Shown here: piece after piece, positions 49,923-60,400 of the stretch
Numbering within the stretch: position 1 is the stretch's first letter
Layout: every line of letters starts with the position of its first letter
Source: Cycas panzhihuaensis
Taxonomy: Eukaryota; Cycadophyta
Direction of reading: 5' to 3'
DNA length: 64,000 nucleotides
Assembly: GCA_023213395.1 (NCBI GenBank)
Contig: CM041465.1
Location: forward strand, 128,595,741 to 128,659,740
Position numbers and translations under genes: made by a program
The notes under the pieces: model-generated
Seen by the model: the letters and a program-made list of their open reading frames with translations, nothing else
The model's database searches: none
What the model was told of the DNA's origin: nothing

Positions 49923-50398
49923 TTTAAAGTGTATAGATGAAAGAAATAAAATACTAACTGCTAGAGCATCATTAAGAACTGGAACATCACACAGAAGAGT
50001 TGCCTAGGGTTACAAGGTACCGCAGATTGCAGAGTATTGAGATTGAGTCCTCGTCCCTTCCTTTTCTCCCACTAGCTCTCCCTCCCACTACCTAGATCTG
50101 CCATCGGAACCCAAACTAGGAGGCTATTCTCCAAAAGTCACTCTAGTCTCCGGACTGCATACACATCCTTTCTTGCTTCCCGCTGTAAAATCAAGACATC
50201 AAGCCGCAATAGCTCCACTGCTTGGAGACTCCCTAAAAAATGGATCTGAGGCGCGCATCCTCCTCGAATAGTTGCGGATGAAGAACCTTTGTCTGAATGT
50301 CCTGGGTAGATGCCCCACTCCAAAGTCTTCGGGAGAAGAGCTGAGATGGCAAAAAACGGGAAATCTGACCCTAGCCGCCAAGAATGGACGAAAACCAA
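49923..50398 (-). promoter_or_regulatory. LINE G 5' UTR with internal promoter region
   Basis: This 476-bp segment lies between the right target duplication and the ORF1 start. It is GC-richer than the surroundings and lacks coding features. Full-length LINEs carry their promoter here. Confidence 0.5.
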
Positions 50399-50414
50399 GA
50401 TGTTGGTATGGCTT
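50399..50414. repeat. Right copy of the LINE G target-site duplication
   Basis: This is identical to 44224-44239 and marks the 5' end of the LINE. Confidence 0.93.
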
Positions 50415-52210
50415 AATATTGATTGGTTTTGACCTTTTTTGGAGTTCAATCATGTGTTCTATACCTCGATCAAGAGATAGCCCCATTAGAAGATCCTTAA
50501 ATACCTCTTAGTGTTTTTGCACAATTTTTTGCATATCACTTCTCGTTGAATTATCCTTAACTTCAGCTTCAAGAGAGAAACATCTAGTGGCAAAGCTTAG
50601 ACATCCCCTTTTTAATATTTTCTCCATTTTATGAGATGTTACGAATTGACTTTCGGCCAGAATGAATCCCTATAATGTGTAGATTTTATCCTTAGATTTG
50701 AATATCATGAATAGCTTATTTATGTTTAATGCAATTGTCCCTAGTGTTCTTAGCCATTGGGCGCCCAATACAATATCTATGTCGCCTATTGAAATTGCAT
50801 ACATTTGTGACTTAAAAGAATATTCACCCATTGATAACTCTACTTTTTGACACATTCCTCTGTATTCAACAGAACCTCTATTTGCGATCATTACTTGAAA
50901 TTGATTTGTGGGATAGATGTATTCTTTAAGTCTTTCTGCACATCTCTGATCGATAAAGTTATGTGTACTGCCTGAGTTGATAAGTACCATCACCCTTTTC
51001 TTCTTTATATAGACCAAAATTTTAAGAGTCTGAGGGGTTGTAATTCCTATGATTGTTGCTAGTGATATTCTAGCTGGGTCCTTAATGACCTCAACTTCTA
51101 ATGCAACCTCATCTAGGCCTTCTTCTATTTCTATCTCATTGGATTCCATCTTATCTTGATCAGGGTCAATTCCTTATTCGTTTGCCAGAGCTAAGAATAA
51201 CCTTTTCTCTTAGCAGTGATGCCCCCTACTCCACTTTTGGCCACAAAAAGAGCAGAGTCCTTGTGCCCTTAACTTAGCCATATCCTTCTTTAATTTATAA
51301 GGATCTATACCAGTTTTTCCTTGATTTACTAGAGTGGATCTTGACATGTAATTTTTATTAATATGATTTTGGTTTGTTTTGGTATCTAACTCTTTTTTTT
51401 GTGAAAACATTGTATCTTCTAGCATACCATTCAGTTCAATTATTGCTAAATCCCTTATTTATCCATGCCATTACTTCTTCTAAATCCCTGGCCTTTTGGA
51501 TGGCTTCCCGAATGTTTTTAGGAGCGTGTAATTTAAGTTCTACCCGTAGTTCCTCCTTAAGGCCTCTAACGTAGGTCCCTAATAACCATTCTTTAAACAT
51601 ATTGTCAACTTGGGTTGCTAAAGATTAAAATTTATTTGTATAATGTTCTACTAATCCTGATTGTCATATTTGAGTCAATGGATTAAAATAATCCTTATCC
51701 CATGTCTTTTCATATTGCTTAAAAAAATATTCTATGAATGTTTACCAATTTATTGGCACATTTTGTGTTTCATAGCTCTAGCATAAAAACCATTCATACG
51801 CATTTTCTTCCAAGTGTAGCAAGGTGAATGTTATTTTTTATGTGTTCTCCTTGGGATTAATTTTAAAGTAAGTGTCTAGTTTACTTATCCAAATTTTGGG
51901 ATTAGTATCAAAGTCCTTTCGGAATTCACAAAATTTATCTAGAGCTATACCCTGTGAGCTATTTGAGTTGAAATTTTGATTTTGAGTTGGCCCACTAACA
52001 TTTTGGTTTTGATTGGGATTTGAGCTAATAGAGTTTTTCTTAATTAACTTCTTGACAACCTCTACAATTTCTCGGATAATTGCTTTATGTTTTTTAACTT
52101 GTTCGTGTCTCTCCTTCTTTGCTTCTTCATATTGTTATCTTATCTTCCTTAGTTCACCATTGATACCAAACATTTCATTGTTTAATTTGGCATTAGACAC
52201 CATTGTCTAC
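50399..52210 (-). pseudogene. Element F gag and protease, up to the LINE insertion
   Basis: Gag starts near 52203 (MVSNAKLNNEMFGINGELR), with a charged coiled-coil leader, an Asn/Gln-rich stretch (NPNQNQNVSG near 52000) and the gag core: FRKDFDTNPKIWISKLDTYF, LHLEENAYEWFL, FFKQYEKTW, GLVEHYTNKF and TYVRGLKEELRVELKLHAP (51600-51530). The knuckle CSFCGQKWSRGHHC lies near 51255-51212. The protease (51149-50670) reads VLINSGSTHNFIDQRC (catalytic Asp now Asn) and ISIGDIDIVLGAQWLRTLG. The pre-RT segment (GLSLDRGIEHMIEL, 50480-50440) runs into the LINE junction at 50399. Confidence 0.78.
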
Positions 52211-52615
52211 TCAATAGGATCTAGTATGACGATTCTTGAAAGATTGTATTACAAGTTATCTGGGTGCTTTGTATCCTTGTTTCATTTTTGATAAGGTACC
52301 CCACCACTTAGTCCAAATAGCTTGATCCACGCAAAGATCAAATGTGTAGGGATCTGATTTGGTGATCAATGGATGTGCACTTTACACAAAAATTATGGTG
52401 TCAGGATATATATATTGTATATGCCCTGATCAGGTAACTCTCCCAATGCACGTAAGCAATGGCATTGAAGATATTGAATGGTGCTGGAGATATTATTTGT
52501 GTCTATCTTGAGTAGGTTACTTTCAAAAATTGGAAATCTATCCTTGTATTAACCAAGTGCAAAAGTCAATATTTTGAAAATACTATCCATTTTTTTTTTC
52601 AATTGTAGATCATTT

Positions 52616-52627
52616 GCTTTTATACCA
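52616..52627 (-). promoter_or_regulatory. Primer-binding site of element F
   Basis: The minus strand reads TGGTATAAAAGC two bases after the 5' LTR, a decayed iMet primer site. Confidence 0.65.
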
Positions 52628-52629
52628 CT

Positions 52630-52898
52630 TATGGTGATCCAAACATGTCAACCATGGAGACTAAGGAATGCTTGACCTATCAGAGAAGGCTGGTCTCTAA
52701 GTTTACACACGAGGTGCCTTGAAAAAGAGTCAAAAGACAAATATTTAATTGAATAATTGATGATGTCAAGTTACAATGGCCCATACATATATATACATGT
52801 ATGGTGACCTTATATGAAAGGGTATGACACATCGGTGTACCTTTTCATAATTAAATAATAATTTGTTAAGGTAAACATACTTGATTACGTACATAATA
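52630..52898 (-). repeat. 5' LTR of element F
   Basis: This 269-bp partner of 42049-42319 shares GGTGATCCAAA, ACTAAGGAATGCTTG and TATATATACATGTAT. Many substitutions and one 3-bp gap are visible. Confidence 0.88.
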
Positions 52899-53885
52899 GG
52901 AAGATCACCTAGGAAGTCTAACAGAGGAATTGGTGATCATGCACATGGGTTTGGAGCAAATAAACATCGAAAAGGACTATTCTACTCAACAATTGTTGAT
53001 GACTAATCTAGGACTAACTCTTTGTATAGAAGTTACCACAGTGTCGATGAAACTTCCGGAAGTTCCTCGGGATGTTGTCCATCCTCTTCCAATTGCTACT
53101 GATGAGTCTCTGGATGATTTAGCCGAGAAATTTTCTTTGTTTAACTATTGATCAATTAATTTTGGTTTCAAATTCGTTGGTACATAATGCAGGAGAAGAA
53201 TATTTTGGTTTCAAGATTGAGAATGCAAATTGTACATATTCGGCAAAAGCAATGTTCTTTTGTTAAATTACTACAATTTGTTTTGAAAGACTTAGCGGAA
53301 GTTCAACCGAAGCTTAAGGGTCTTCCTGATGAACATGAAGATTTTGTATATAAAGTAAAGACAATGATGCACGAATTTAGCACAGAAATTTCTGCTAAGT
53401 ATGAGGAACGTCGAAAAGAAGTTATGTCACCACAACAAATTTTATTCAGAAGATTTAAAGATTCTGTGAATGATTTGGTGAAAAGCTAGAATGTCTTGGT
53501 TGAAGCTCTTAATAGTTTATAGATTCAAGCCATCTCCTTCCAATAGTGGGTCAATGAACTGACAAAGCGAAGAATCACTATCACTCTTAATTTGAGAGAT
53601 GCACAATGTGCATTATTAATAGTTCAATAATGCTAAGACACTCAAATAATTTCTAACTGCCAAATCTAGGTGTAATCTCTATAATAAACAAATGAAATAA
53701 GTCAGTTAGGATTTCTCAAAAACTCGTCCTCAAATTGTTTTATTATAACAAAAACTTGAGGAGATACTGAATAATACCTACTGTCTGAGTGATCAACTCC
53801 AATTTGAGGTTCAATTGGCTGGAGATACATTTGTTGTTTATAGAGAGGAAGAGTGTAGTGTTTCCATTACCAGAAACCAACTCCA
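52899..53885 (+). pseudogene. Frame J, part 3: C-terminal, coiled-coil-like
   Basis: Directly after F the frame continues: GEDHLGSLTEELVIMHMGLE (across the junction), STQQLLMTNLGLTLCIEV, SMKLPEVPRDVVHPLPIATD, LDDLAEKFSLFNY, ending in TGA at 53149-53151. The next frame (53187-53489) reads QEKNILVSRLRMQIVHIRQK, LKDLAEVQPKLKGLPDEHE, ISAKYEERRKEVMSPQQILF, KDSVNDLVKS. This strongly helical composition with leucine spacing resembles a coiled coil. Further helical fragments (LVEALNSL, QWVNELTKRRITITLNLRDA, LEEILNNTYCLSDQLQF) reach about 53880. J in total would be near 900 codons. The function is unknown. Confidence 0.5.
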
Positions 53886-54358
53886 TGAGTAGTTTGGTCG
53901 ACTTTTGATATTTATTTTGGCCCACTTCTATATTTTATTTACTTTGACTTCTATATTTTATTCTGGTTGACTTCAACAATATATTCTGGTCGACTTCTCA
54001 AGTTGCATCCTAGTCGCCTATTTATAGGGCTTTATGGCCTAGGTTCAGGGCATCATTTGGAGTTTCGACCTGCTATAATCTCGACTTTAAGGGCAGCATT
54101 GGGAGGACACCTCGCCTCAAAGAGGGAGCTAGTAGTTAAACCTTTGGATTTATATTAAGCAATGACTCCAGTGTACATATTATTGGTATTATTTTACTTG
54201 AAATATTTAGTCTATTTGGCTCCTACAAGCTGTGAATACTATATTATTTACTTCATTATTTGCGCTAGTGTTTGTTTAACTATTTAAAACCCTAGGAGAT
54301 AGAATTATGTGGGAAGATTCTCTGTGTTTAAGGTGTGAATTCTCACAGGAATTTCCAC
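53885..54358 (+). repeat. Probable 5' LTR of element I
   Basis: It contains CTATTTATAGGG (about 54020), a TATA-like element, and a pyrimidine-rich repeat of TCTGGTYGACTTC units (53905-54000). It ends TTCCA just before the primer site. The left boundary is a guess, because the partner LTR is outside the window. Confidence 0.45.
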
Positions 54359-54361
54359 TAG

Positions 54362-54374
54362 TGGTATCAAAACC
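54362..54374 (+). promoter_or_regulatory. Primer-binding site of element I
   Basis: TGGTATCAAAACC differs from the iMet primer TGGTATCAGAGCC at two G-to-A positions. Confidence 0.7.
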
Positions 54375-54510
54375 TCATTGTTTAGGCATCTCTTAGGGGA
54401 AAACCTATGATAGAATAGAAACAAGTTCTATGGTGACTAAGCAGGAAAAAGGACCAAAAATGTTTTTCCCTTATAACGGAGATGAGATCTAGGAAAAGAC
54501 TTGCACCGGG

Positions 54511-55054
54511 TCTTAAACCTTATGTTTACATGTTAAGCCTATGTACTTTATTTTTCATGTAATATTTGTACTTTTGTACTTTAGGGGTGACTTATCACTT
54601 AAGTGATAAAGTGCACACCCACATTCTTTCCTAGTGATACAACATTGTCACTAAAGGGTCAAATGGACCCCCGTGCACTTTTGCTTACTTGAGAACCCAA
54701 AAGGGCACATGTCCTACATGCAAGGCATGTACCTTGGATGCTTGACACTTGTCAAACATCCATTGCCTTAGGTCTCTCCTTTTACTCTATATATTGAGAC
54801 CTCTTCTCATTGTTCTCATATAGAGTTGGAGTTGTATTGTTATGTTGCCAGTTTGCTAATCAAACTGATATTCATTTGGAGATCGGACCAATTCCATCTC
54901 CTCCCATTTGGTATCATTTGCTCACTCTCTTTGTGCTTTGATCTTGCTCATGTTAATCTTATTTTTATTGTTAGTCTAGATCTCTTGCTTTCTAGAACTA
55001 GAGAGAATCTATCTTCTAGATCTTAGGTTTCATAGGCCTTTGGCACTTTCAACA
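54511..55054 (+). repeat. 5' LTR of element H
   Basis: This 544-bp LTR has the first G lost (TCTTAAACC versus TGTTAAACC in the 3' copy). Features are the palindrome CACTTAAGTG, CTATATATTGAGACC (probable TATA, about 54786) and the terminus TTTCAACA. Confidence 0.94.
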
Positions 55055-55056
55055 TT

Positions 55057-55070
55057 TGGTATCAGAGCAA
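55057..55070 (+). promoter_or_regulatory. Primer-binding site of element H
   Basis: TGGTATCAGAGCAA is a perfect match to the usual plant iMet copia primer site, two bases after the LTR. Confidence 0.9.
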
Positions 55071-57410
55071 AAGAAGTTTGTTTCTTTCTATTCTGATTTC
55101 CTTTTTTTTGGAGATATTATAAGGGTTTACAAACCCTTGATGACGACCTTCGCTCTCTGAAGGTGATCCAAGGCTCGTTGCCCCTTTGTTGTAGCAGTTC
55201 TAGGCTTTTTCAAGCCACTTGCAGGGTGGAGGAGGCGCATATTTCAGATTTGAAATTTTTTAGACTTTTATCAAGCATGCAACACTCGCTGTTTTCCAAG
55301 AAACAACGATTTTCTCTAATTTTTCTTCAAGAAAAAATATTTTTTTGCAGAAAAAAGTGGCAGATCTGAGTTATTTAACTATTTTTTTTACTGTAAATCA
55401 GTTCTTTAGTTCTCATTTCTGCACAACAACTAATTTGCTACAGATTTCTAAATGTACTGAGCAGATCTATTACTATTTCTTCAGATCTGCACCTAGTTTT
55501 TTACTATTCTAGGCTATATTTTTACTTGTAGGGCAAATTTTCTTAACAAAAATTGCTAATTTCTTTTAAATCTAGCTAGCTGGCCACTATCTGCCACTCA
55601 TTGCAGGTGTGACAAGTGTTAAAGAAGATTTTGGAGATAGTAGAGAAGGGTTTTAAACCTTTGCTGATCCGTATAGCTAAGCTTTCTCTTTGTTGACGTG
55701 CACCCTTCAAAACATTCAGCTGGTTCGTTCTCGCTCCACAATGCACAGAAGTTCGTGAAAATTTAGAATAACCTTTGTCAGGGTAATACTAAGCTTCCAT
55801 TGAAATTTCATCTCGGTCTTAGCACTGTGGAGGCCATACGAAGCAAATCTACTTCCATAGCCCGTGCGCCCTTCCAAAATTTTCATTCACTTTGTTCTCA
55901 CTCTGTACTTCACGAAAGCTTGTGAAATTTTAGAGGATCCTTCATTGAGGTAATACTAATATCTCTCTAAAATTTCGTCTAGATCTGAGCATTCTATGGC
56001 CCGTACGATCCACTTGAGCATTTTCAAAGTCGCATGGCCGCCCAAGTTACGTAAAAATTTTAATTTTTTTGAAAAATATTGGAATTTATAACTTTACCTT
56101 TTAAGTGATTCAAATCTTTATTTAAACACCTTTTATGTCAATTTTCAGCCTTTTTTTTTTATGTTTTTAAAGTCATTTAACACATAAAAAAAAAAATTCA
56201 CTTGTGTTTTTGACTCATTTAAAAACTTTTTAAGTCATTTTTATCATTATAAAAGCAAAAAATCACTTTTTCAAGTGTTTTATAAGGCTCCTTGCAAGGT
56301 GTCCTTCATGCCCTAGTTTTGAAATAAGGTCAAATTCATCTTTTTTCTGCTTTTTGAAGTTACTTAACACAAACAATCTTTTTAGTGACTTATTAAGTGA
56401 TTTTTTTTAAGTCACTCTTATCATTGTAAAAGCAAAAAAGTCACTTAAGTGATTTCATTAGGCTCCCTGCGTGGTGACCTAGAGTCCTAGTCCAAACAAG
56501 GACTAAAAAATCAAGTTTTTAATAAAAAGATCACTCATTTTCTTGGCGGTTTAGGACTATTTTAAAGTCCTAACAATTGGTGCATGGTGTCTACATTTTG
56601 CAAGTGACTTATTTCGCCTTCAAGTTGACCATTTTCCACTAAAAGAAACCCACTTGAAGCATCATCACAAGGAAGTTCGTCTTATCTATTTGGGTACTTA
56701 GCATTCTTTTTTGATCTTTTGAAAGGTGGTCTTTTCGTAAAACACTTAAGGTGTTACATGTGATGTACTCAACTCATTTACTTAGATATCTTTTGCACTC
56801 TCTTTCAGTTCATTAAGTGCTTTGTAAAACACTCTGTGTTAGAATTTGATGTACTAAATCGCTTCTTTTTGAAGCCACATCTTGTAAGTTTTTAAGCATT
56901 CATCTTTCAAGTACATCATCCAAGTAAAACTCACTTAAAGTTCACTTAAACATTTTGAAAAAGTGAATTTAAAATCAAGTAGGAGAGGCCCGAAAAAGGT
57001 TCAAACCTTGCCTCTGAAATAACCTTAAGCTTGGTGCATTCCCTAGGGGATCAACTGACCGTACGGTCAGTGCACGACAATTAAGGTTGCTTGAGGAAAA
57101 TGAGGTTCGAAAATGGAGTTATTGGGGTTGTGAATCCTAGGGAAAGCATGGTACATCTATGCTAATCAACCCTACCTGCCTTGTCCTAGATTTAACTTGG
57201 TCGACTGTTGGATCTCCTCTATAGATCAGGGTTGGACCAACTCCTTAGCCTAGTCCTCCATCCTTCATCATTCCATTCAGTTGTTGGATTTTCTAGTAAG
57301 ATCAGAACTGTTGGTTTTGTTAGAAGGTGGAGCTTAAGCGACAAAAGATTTGAGTTTCTAAGTTATCTGCTAACTTCAAGCCTTACAAATTTAACATGGT
57401 TGCAATTAAT
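55071..57410 (+). other. Element H long leader with internal duplications
   Basis: This is 2.3 kb without a gene. Positions about 55690-55860 and 55863-56030 are diverged tandem copies (GCCCTTC.AAA, GTTCTC.CTC, TTCGTGAAA/CTTGTGAAA, GGTAATACTAA, ATTTC.TCT recur in order). Positions 56100-56540 are dense in AAGTGATT/CACTT motifs, with two copies of a GGCTCC-TGC-GGTG segment (56286 and 56460). Parts are shared with the leader of element E. Confidence 0.65.
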
Positions 57411-60400
57411 ATGCTAAATGCATGTACCATCAGATTAACAGGACAAGACAACTATCAAGAATGAAAAAGGATCACTCAAAATCTCTTGATAATAAACAAG
57501 TTTTGGGGTTATGTTTCTGGAAGGATACCTCAACCTGTACCTATTGAAAATGGTGTAATTGTTCATCTTGATGATTCTCTTGTTGTTGCTTGGGAAGCCA
57601 AAGATGAAATTGCTTTGGCATTCCTACATATGATTATTGATGTTCATGTAGATCAGAATATTGTGTGTGCAAAGACTTCCAAGGAAGCATGGGATATTTT
57701 GTCATCCTTGTATGAAAGGCGAGATGAAGCTCGCATATTGATGGTAAAAGCCAAATTGTATTTTGTAAAATTTGTCAAGCTTATGTTGGCTTTTCTTTTC
57801 TCCATTAAGGAGGTATGTAATGAATTGAATACATTAGGTAGTCCTGCTTCTAGATATGAGCTTATAACAACAATTGTTAAAGCTTTACCTAAGGACTGCA
57901 ATGGCTTTATTTCTTCCACTACACGAGATGGTTCACTCAAACGAATGTCTTTCAATGAACTTGAAAGCTTGTTGCTTCAAGAGGAGAAAATTTACATCAA
58001 GGACGATGATGATGAACCATCCACATCAGGGGCATTCACGGCCAAATCAAAGGCCAAATAGAATCCCAAACTTGCACTTTCAAAATAGTTTGGGAACATG
58101 AACATTGGTTCCTCAAAGACCAATGTTGTTTCTCATTATTGTGGCAAAGTTGGCCATGTAGCACTTGATTGTAGGAAGAAACAAACAGATCTTTAGCACA
58201 CACGACAACAACAGCAACAACAACGTCAGCAAAATCAGAGACAACAGAGACAACAATTCCAGCAACGTTCGCAATTCCAGTAGCAACGGTTTCAGTAACA
58301 ACAGCAGCAGCAACTCCCTCGACCAAATCGAGGTGCCTATCAAGGAGGTCAAAGAGGAAGGGGGGGTTTTAGAGGTGGCAATCAACGCCACTTCAATTAG
58401 TTTGCAGATGAGGACAAACTGTTTTGTGCTTATCATACATCGAATGTTGATCAAACTTGGATCATTGACTCTGAAGCTAATCAACACATGACTGGGAGTG
58501 AAGAACTCTTTTGCGACATCAAGGAAGGAAAAGGTCAATCAGTGACCTTCGGCAACAATGAATCTGTTAAAATTTATGGCATAGGCACAATCACTCCATT
58601 CCATTTTCTTTCCAATCCTTCCTTTACATTTCCCAATGGCAATGCCTATTTCATACCTTCCATGGAGAAGATCTTGCTCTCTGTTAGCAAATTGAACAAG
58701 CAACGTATGAGCATTTTGTTTAAGAATTGGAAATGTATAATAAGTGACAAAAATGACCAGGTAGTGGCTGTTGGATATGAGGATCATGGCCTCTACAAAT
58801 TGGATGTTAATAATATCATACTTGATTTTGCTTACTCTAGTTCCATTGTCACTCAATCTTTGTCCAAGATGCAACTTTGGCATCAACGTCTAGGCCATTT
58901 GAGCTTAAACAATGTCAAGCAGATGGTGAACAAAAACATGGTGCATGGGCTTCCAAAGATGTATGGCATAAAATGTCTTTGTGAAGCATGCATAATGGGG
59001 ACACAACATCGCTTGCCTTTCCCTAAAGGCAAAGCTTGGCATGCATCATATCCTTTGCAGTTAGTACCCTCAGATTTGTGTGGACCTATGTCCACCGCAT
59101 CCTTTGGAGGAGCTTTGTACTATATCTCCTTCATTGACGATTTCTCCCATAAAGTTTGGGTTTATTTCATCAAGCATAAGTCTGAAGCATTTCAAAAGTT
59201 TAAGGAATTCAAGCTTGAAGTGGAAAACGAGTCTGGCCAATCCATCAAAACACTAAGGACAGACAATGTAGGTGAATTTACTTCAAAGGAATTCACTCAA
59301 TTCTACAAGGATAATGGCATTCAGAGACAACTTACTATTCCTCACACTCCTCAACAAAATGGAGTCTCCAGAAGAATGAATAGAACTTTGGCTAACAAAG
59401 CCAAAGCAATGATGCATGCAAAGGGACTTACTTGAGCTTATTGGGCAGAGGCATTCCACACAGCTGCCTATGTGGCAAATTGAAGTCCAACAACAACAGC
59501 CGTTGACATCACACCAGAGGAGGCATGGTTTGGCAAAAAGCCAATTGTCAGCCATTTGAGGACTTTTGGGTGCACTGCTTATATGCACATCCCTGATCAA
59601 CAAAGAACTAAATTAGACAAGCATAGTCCAAGGTGCATCTTTGTAGGTTGTGCCATCCATAGCAAAGCCTACAAGTTGTATGATCCCATTGGAAAGAAAT
59701 TGCATCTCTTAAGAGATGTAATCTTTGCTGAAGAAGATCACAAGGAGTTGGATACAACATCCATCCAACCCCCCATTGACAAAGGCAAAAAGATTGTTGA
59801 GGCCTTCCTTCCCTCTCAATCTTCAACTCTATGTACATCATCTTCACTAGCTGGACCGTCCACATCATCAGCCTTAGCTCCACTTGATCCTAGCACATCT
59901 TTTGTTGATCAACCACTTAGACCAGAAGATCTTGAGGTTCAAGTCACATTAATCAAAAAGTTACTCAAATGTTATACTCAAACAGTGCAGGACGACCAGA
60001 TTGTTGAAGGAAAACGTCCATAAAGATACAGGCAACAAACCAATTTTGCACTTATGGTTGAAGTGCTATGTGTTGATGAGCCTTCCACTTTTGAGGAGGC
60101 TTCTAAAAATGAAAATTGGAAGGCTGCCATGGATGAAGAAATCCATTCTATTGAAAAGAATGGAATTTGGGATTTGGTCGAATTGCCAAAACACAAACTG
60201 GTAATCAACTGCAAATGGGTCTACAAGACCAAATTCCATTATGATGGTACACTTAAGTGTCAGAAGGCCCGCCTTGTTGCAAAAGGCTTTAAACAAAAGG
60301 AAGGCATAGATTATGAGGAGACTTTTGCACCAGTGGCTAACATGAATACCATCAGACTCATCTTGGCCTTAGCAGCTCAATACAAATGGCCGGTTTTTCA

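Larger units (their letters stand above)
44240..50398 (-). mobile_element. LINE G: full-length L1-type element with RNase H, inserted in F
   Basis: This is a 6.16-kb minus-strand LINE with a 5' UTR (50398-49923), ORF1 (49922-48600), overlapping ORF2 (48624-44408), a short 3' UTR and a poly-A tail (T run at 44238-44246). Identical 16-bp duplications flank it. It lies in the RT region of element F and splits the conserved pre-RT sequence INIKPYQH|PYRHKNE. Its GC content is visibly higher than its surroundings. Only a few stops and one frame shift interrupt ORF2, so it is young relative to F. Confidence 0.93.
42049..52898 (-). mobile_element. Element F: chromovirus nested in frame J, itself carrying LINE G
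   Basis: LTRs at 42049-42319 (3') and 52630-52898 (5') bracket gag, protease, RT, integrase and chromodomain on the minus strand. Flanking pentamers AGAAG and GGAAG differ by one transition, a convincing target duplication, and the J frame continues cleanly across it. The LTRs differ by roughly 45 positions by eye (about 17%), so F is the oldest of the nested insertions. A LINE interrupts it at 44240-50398, and its RNase H and integrase zinc region are deleted. Confidence 0.9.

Noticed and set aside
58036-58538. Minus-strand open frames rich in Val, Ala and Leu
   Set aside because: They are antisense to the Gln-rich gag tail of element H, where CAA/CAG repeats read as Leu/Val codons on the other strand.
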